Origin: Chrysomallon squamiferum
Lineage: Eukaryota; Mollusca; Gastropoda; Neomphalida; Peltospiridae
NCBI GenBank assembly: GCA_012295275.1
Contig: CM022678.1
Coordinates: 13,129,592 to 13,152,091, forward strand
Length of the DNA stretch: 22,500 bases
Reading direction: 5' to 3'
The notes beneath the pieces were generated by a model, which had not been told where the DNA came from, did no database searches, and worked only from the letters and a program-made list of their open reading frames with translations. Positions within the stretch are counted from its first letter, which is position 1. Each line of letters opens with the position of its first letter. Made by a program: the position numbers and the translations under genes. Positions 20,895 through 22,500 of this stretch are shown piece by piece.

Positions 20895-21377
20895 ACAATG
20901 ACATAATCCTCCAAAAAGCTAAACAACAAGTTGGTAAACATCTAAACCCAACTTCGTAACATAAGCTGAGAGATTTTATATTTCTTGTGTGCGTTTTTAT
21001 CATCAGGATTATTTCAGACTTCTCTTTTAATCCACTTTATTTACATTTGTTTGTTTTGTTACGCGACCCCCTGTACCTCACTTTGAACACGCTTCAGATA
21101 AGGATTAAACCGGCGCCGTACACAAACACACACCTTCAAAACGTTTTACTGTCTTTAAATTTTCTTGTCGTTTTCTTTTACTTTGTTTTTGGCATTTTGT
21201 TTTTATTTTTATTGCAATGGTGCAGAACGTGATGCTAATTTCAGAATAATCAAACTATCAAAATAAATTTCAACTATGTATATGTTATTTGTTGAAGTAG
21301 TTACCTTGCATTGTTTTATTTTATACTGGTATTATGTGGGTGTATTTTTGTTTATTATTATCTTTTAGTTTGTTTAT
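20895..21377. other. Unique stretch, no gene seen
   Basis: T-rich overall. A less AT-rich patch (21061-21120) holds GATAAGGATTA next to CGGCGCCG. No supported frame. Confidence 0.45.
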
Positions 21378-21452
21378 GACACACACACACACAAACCGTC
21401 ACACACACACAAAAGCGCGCGCGCACTCACGCACACACACGTACATTTTTGG
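21378..21452. repeat. (CA)n/(CG)n alternating purine-pyrimidine tract
   Basis: Two CA runs, then GCGCGCGCGC (about 21415-21424), then CACTCACG and another CA run. Long alternating purine-pyrimidine DNA with CG steps is a favoured Z-DNA former. Confidence 0.9.
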
Positions 21453-21481
21453 AACTTGTTTGAGATTTGTATGACGGTCTT

Positions 21482-21500
21482 GTTATTATTATTATTATTA
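21482..21500. repeat. Short (TTA)n
   Basis: Six TTA triplets followed by TCATCA. Confidence 0.85.
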
Positions 21501-21664
21501 TCATCATTTTATTGTTTTGTTGTCGTTGTTTTTGTTCTTCTGGTTTAAATCACTGATGTCAGAACATTAGGTAAACAGTTCTTTATTTAAATATTTATAT
21601 CAGATGTTAATTTCATTACCAGCTTTGAAGAATCCTAATATAAACAAATTCTGGTTGCATCACC

Positions 21665-21870
21665 TACTACACTAGCTTGTTACAATAAACAAAAGCTAGA
21701 TAAAGAATTCTAAGAAACATTAGAATTAAAATTGCCACACAAATCTAAAATTATTCTACCAGTTTGGTACAAGTAAAGACTGGTTAAGACTTCTAAGACG
21801 CACTAGAACTAAAAATTCTACAAATATTCTGCTACTACACCACTTTGGTACAACTAGTAATAAAAGTAAC
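21665..21870. repeat. Diverged tandem repeat, period about 82 bp
   Basis: TTCTAAGA...TTAGAATTAAAA at 21708 matches TTCTAAGA...CTAGAACTAAAA at 21791, 83 bp later. TTTGGTACAA at 21763 matches 21844, 81 bp later, and a weaker CTTGTTACAA lies near 21676. Together these suggest about two and a half old copies. Divergence is high. Confidence 0.6.
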
Positions 21871-22168
21871 AAAGACGCATGATTTTACAAATGACTTGTT
21901 ACAGGCAGAAATAAGTTCACACTCTCTGTTTCACGTCTGGCTCTCCACTCAATTACAAAACCATCGCAGAGAAAGGAAATCTCTATGCTGCATTAGGACG
22001 CACCCCGGGGCTAAATTACATTTTGACGAAGTCAGAATCTTCAAAAAGTATAGCTCGCTGCCCTGCCCCTGTGTCTACAGTTTATTCATACACTGCTGAT
22101 GTGTTTTGCCTAATTTAATTCTTGTTTCTTTTATATTTTTCTTGTTTTTTTTTATGGGGGTTGGTCTG
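21871..22168. other. Unique less AT-rich stretch, possible but unsupported exon
   Basis: After CTTGTTACAG (ending at about 21904) a frame stays open to a TGA at about 22099 with a balanced composition (residues such as LHFDEVRIFKKYSS). I recognise no domain, and the upstream part of the frame opens on TTG within a repeat. I do not call a gene. Confidence 0.3.
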
Positions 22169-22193
22169 GGGTCAGTGAAAGGTCAGTGACCTT
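22169..22193. promoter_or_regulatory. Composite DR5 / IR1 nuclear-receptor-type element
   Basis: GGGTCA (22169-22174), a 5-bp spacer, AGGTCA (22180-22185), a 1-bp spacer and TGACCT (22187-22192). The first two half-sites form a DR5. The last two form a perfect IR1 palindrome, 15 bp when the outer A/T pair is counted (22179-22193). In animals DR5 is the classic retinoic acid receptor/RXR spacing, and IR1 is bound by EcR/USP and FXR-type dimers. Function here is inference. Confidence 0.4.
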
Positions 22194-22371
22194 CAAAGAA
22201 AGTTTTGAGTTGTGTAAATGTGTAAGTTCATTTAGAAAGTTGTGCTGTGAACATTCTTAATAGATGTTGAACTGATACATAGTCTGTAATTGTTGGAAAC
22301 AAGTATTGTAAGATATTTTGAAATCTTTGAGATATTCTGTGTTTTTATGTGTATATGTGATTTGTTTAGGT

Positions 22372-22500
22372 TTACATACATACAGACAGACATACATACA
22401 TACATTATACATACATATAATACAAACATACATATGTATAAATATGCATACATATCTTCATACAAACAAGCAGATATGCATACATACATGCAGAGACATA
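22372..22500. repeat. CATA/CAGA array cut by the window end
   Basis: Imperfect CATA units with CAGA and CAAA variants continue to the last base, so the array extends beyond the window. Confidence 0.88.

Noticed and set aside
21845-22099. Possible terminal exon after CTTGTTACAG
   Set aside because: Composition is plausible, but there is no ATG, no recognisable domain and no confirmed splice acceptor. RNA-seq would decide.

Overview
The window reads as non-coding DNA from an animal nuclear genome, with no gene I can support. It is AT-rich and packed with long microsatellites: (GA)n, (CA)n, (GATA)n, (CATA)n, (ATT)n and degenerate (CTA)n. By my hand summation about a quarter of the bases lie in simple or tandem repeats. 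Bacteria do not look like this. The mix of tetranucleotide arrays, 100-200 bp (GA)n tracts and AT-rich spacers fits a large repeat-rich invertebrate genome. A mollusc, perhaps a cephalopod, is my best guess, but that is inference from texture and not proof. The window is either intergenic or inside a very long intron.

Every long open frame is either a microsatellite translated in several frames or a stretch of unique DNA that opens on GTG or TTG rather than ATG. No conserved domain, tRNA, rRNA, CRISPR array or recognisable transposase or reverse transcriptase was found.

Layout. 1-1.3 kb: TA/CA/TG, ATT, GATA/CAGA and GA arrays. 1.3-3.4 kb: unique DNA with a promoter-like cluster near 1.53-1.59 kb and paired E-boxes near 3.33 kb. 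3.4-4.9 kb: CATA and trinucleotide arrays, including a 560-bp CATA block. 4.9-8.0 kb: unique DNA broken by GT, TGTTATG, GATA/CATA and TAA arrays. 8.07-8.27 kb: a 42-bp minisatellite. 9.4-10.1 kb and 11.0-11.8 kb: TC, CTA and ATT tracts. 12.8-13.46 kb: a modular minisatellite ending in (GA)n. 13.46-15.7 kb: unique DNA with a diverged, internally repeated sequence family and a perfect 22-bp repeat. 16.37-16.63 kb: a 16-bp minisatellite. 17.47-17.70 kb: a long GA tract. 18.4-19.6 kb: AAAC/AAAT repeats, a 28-bp palindrome and an interleaved inverted repeat. 20.0-20.35 kb: a 25-bp minisatellite. 21.4-22.5 kb: a CA/CG tract, a diverged 82-bp repeat, a perfect nuclear-receptor-type palindrome and a terminal CATA array.

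The points most worth a second look are these: the A-B-A'-B' interleaved inverted repeat (19126-19536); two nuclear-receptor-type elements (a DR1 at 13495 and a DR5/IR1 composite at 22169); the CCAAT/CRE/YY1-like cluster at 1528-1585; an excess of CACGTG sites; and the modular and diverged repeat families at 12.8-15.6 kb. Functional readings of short motifs are inference only.
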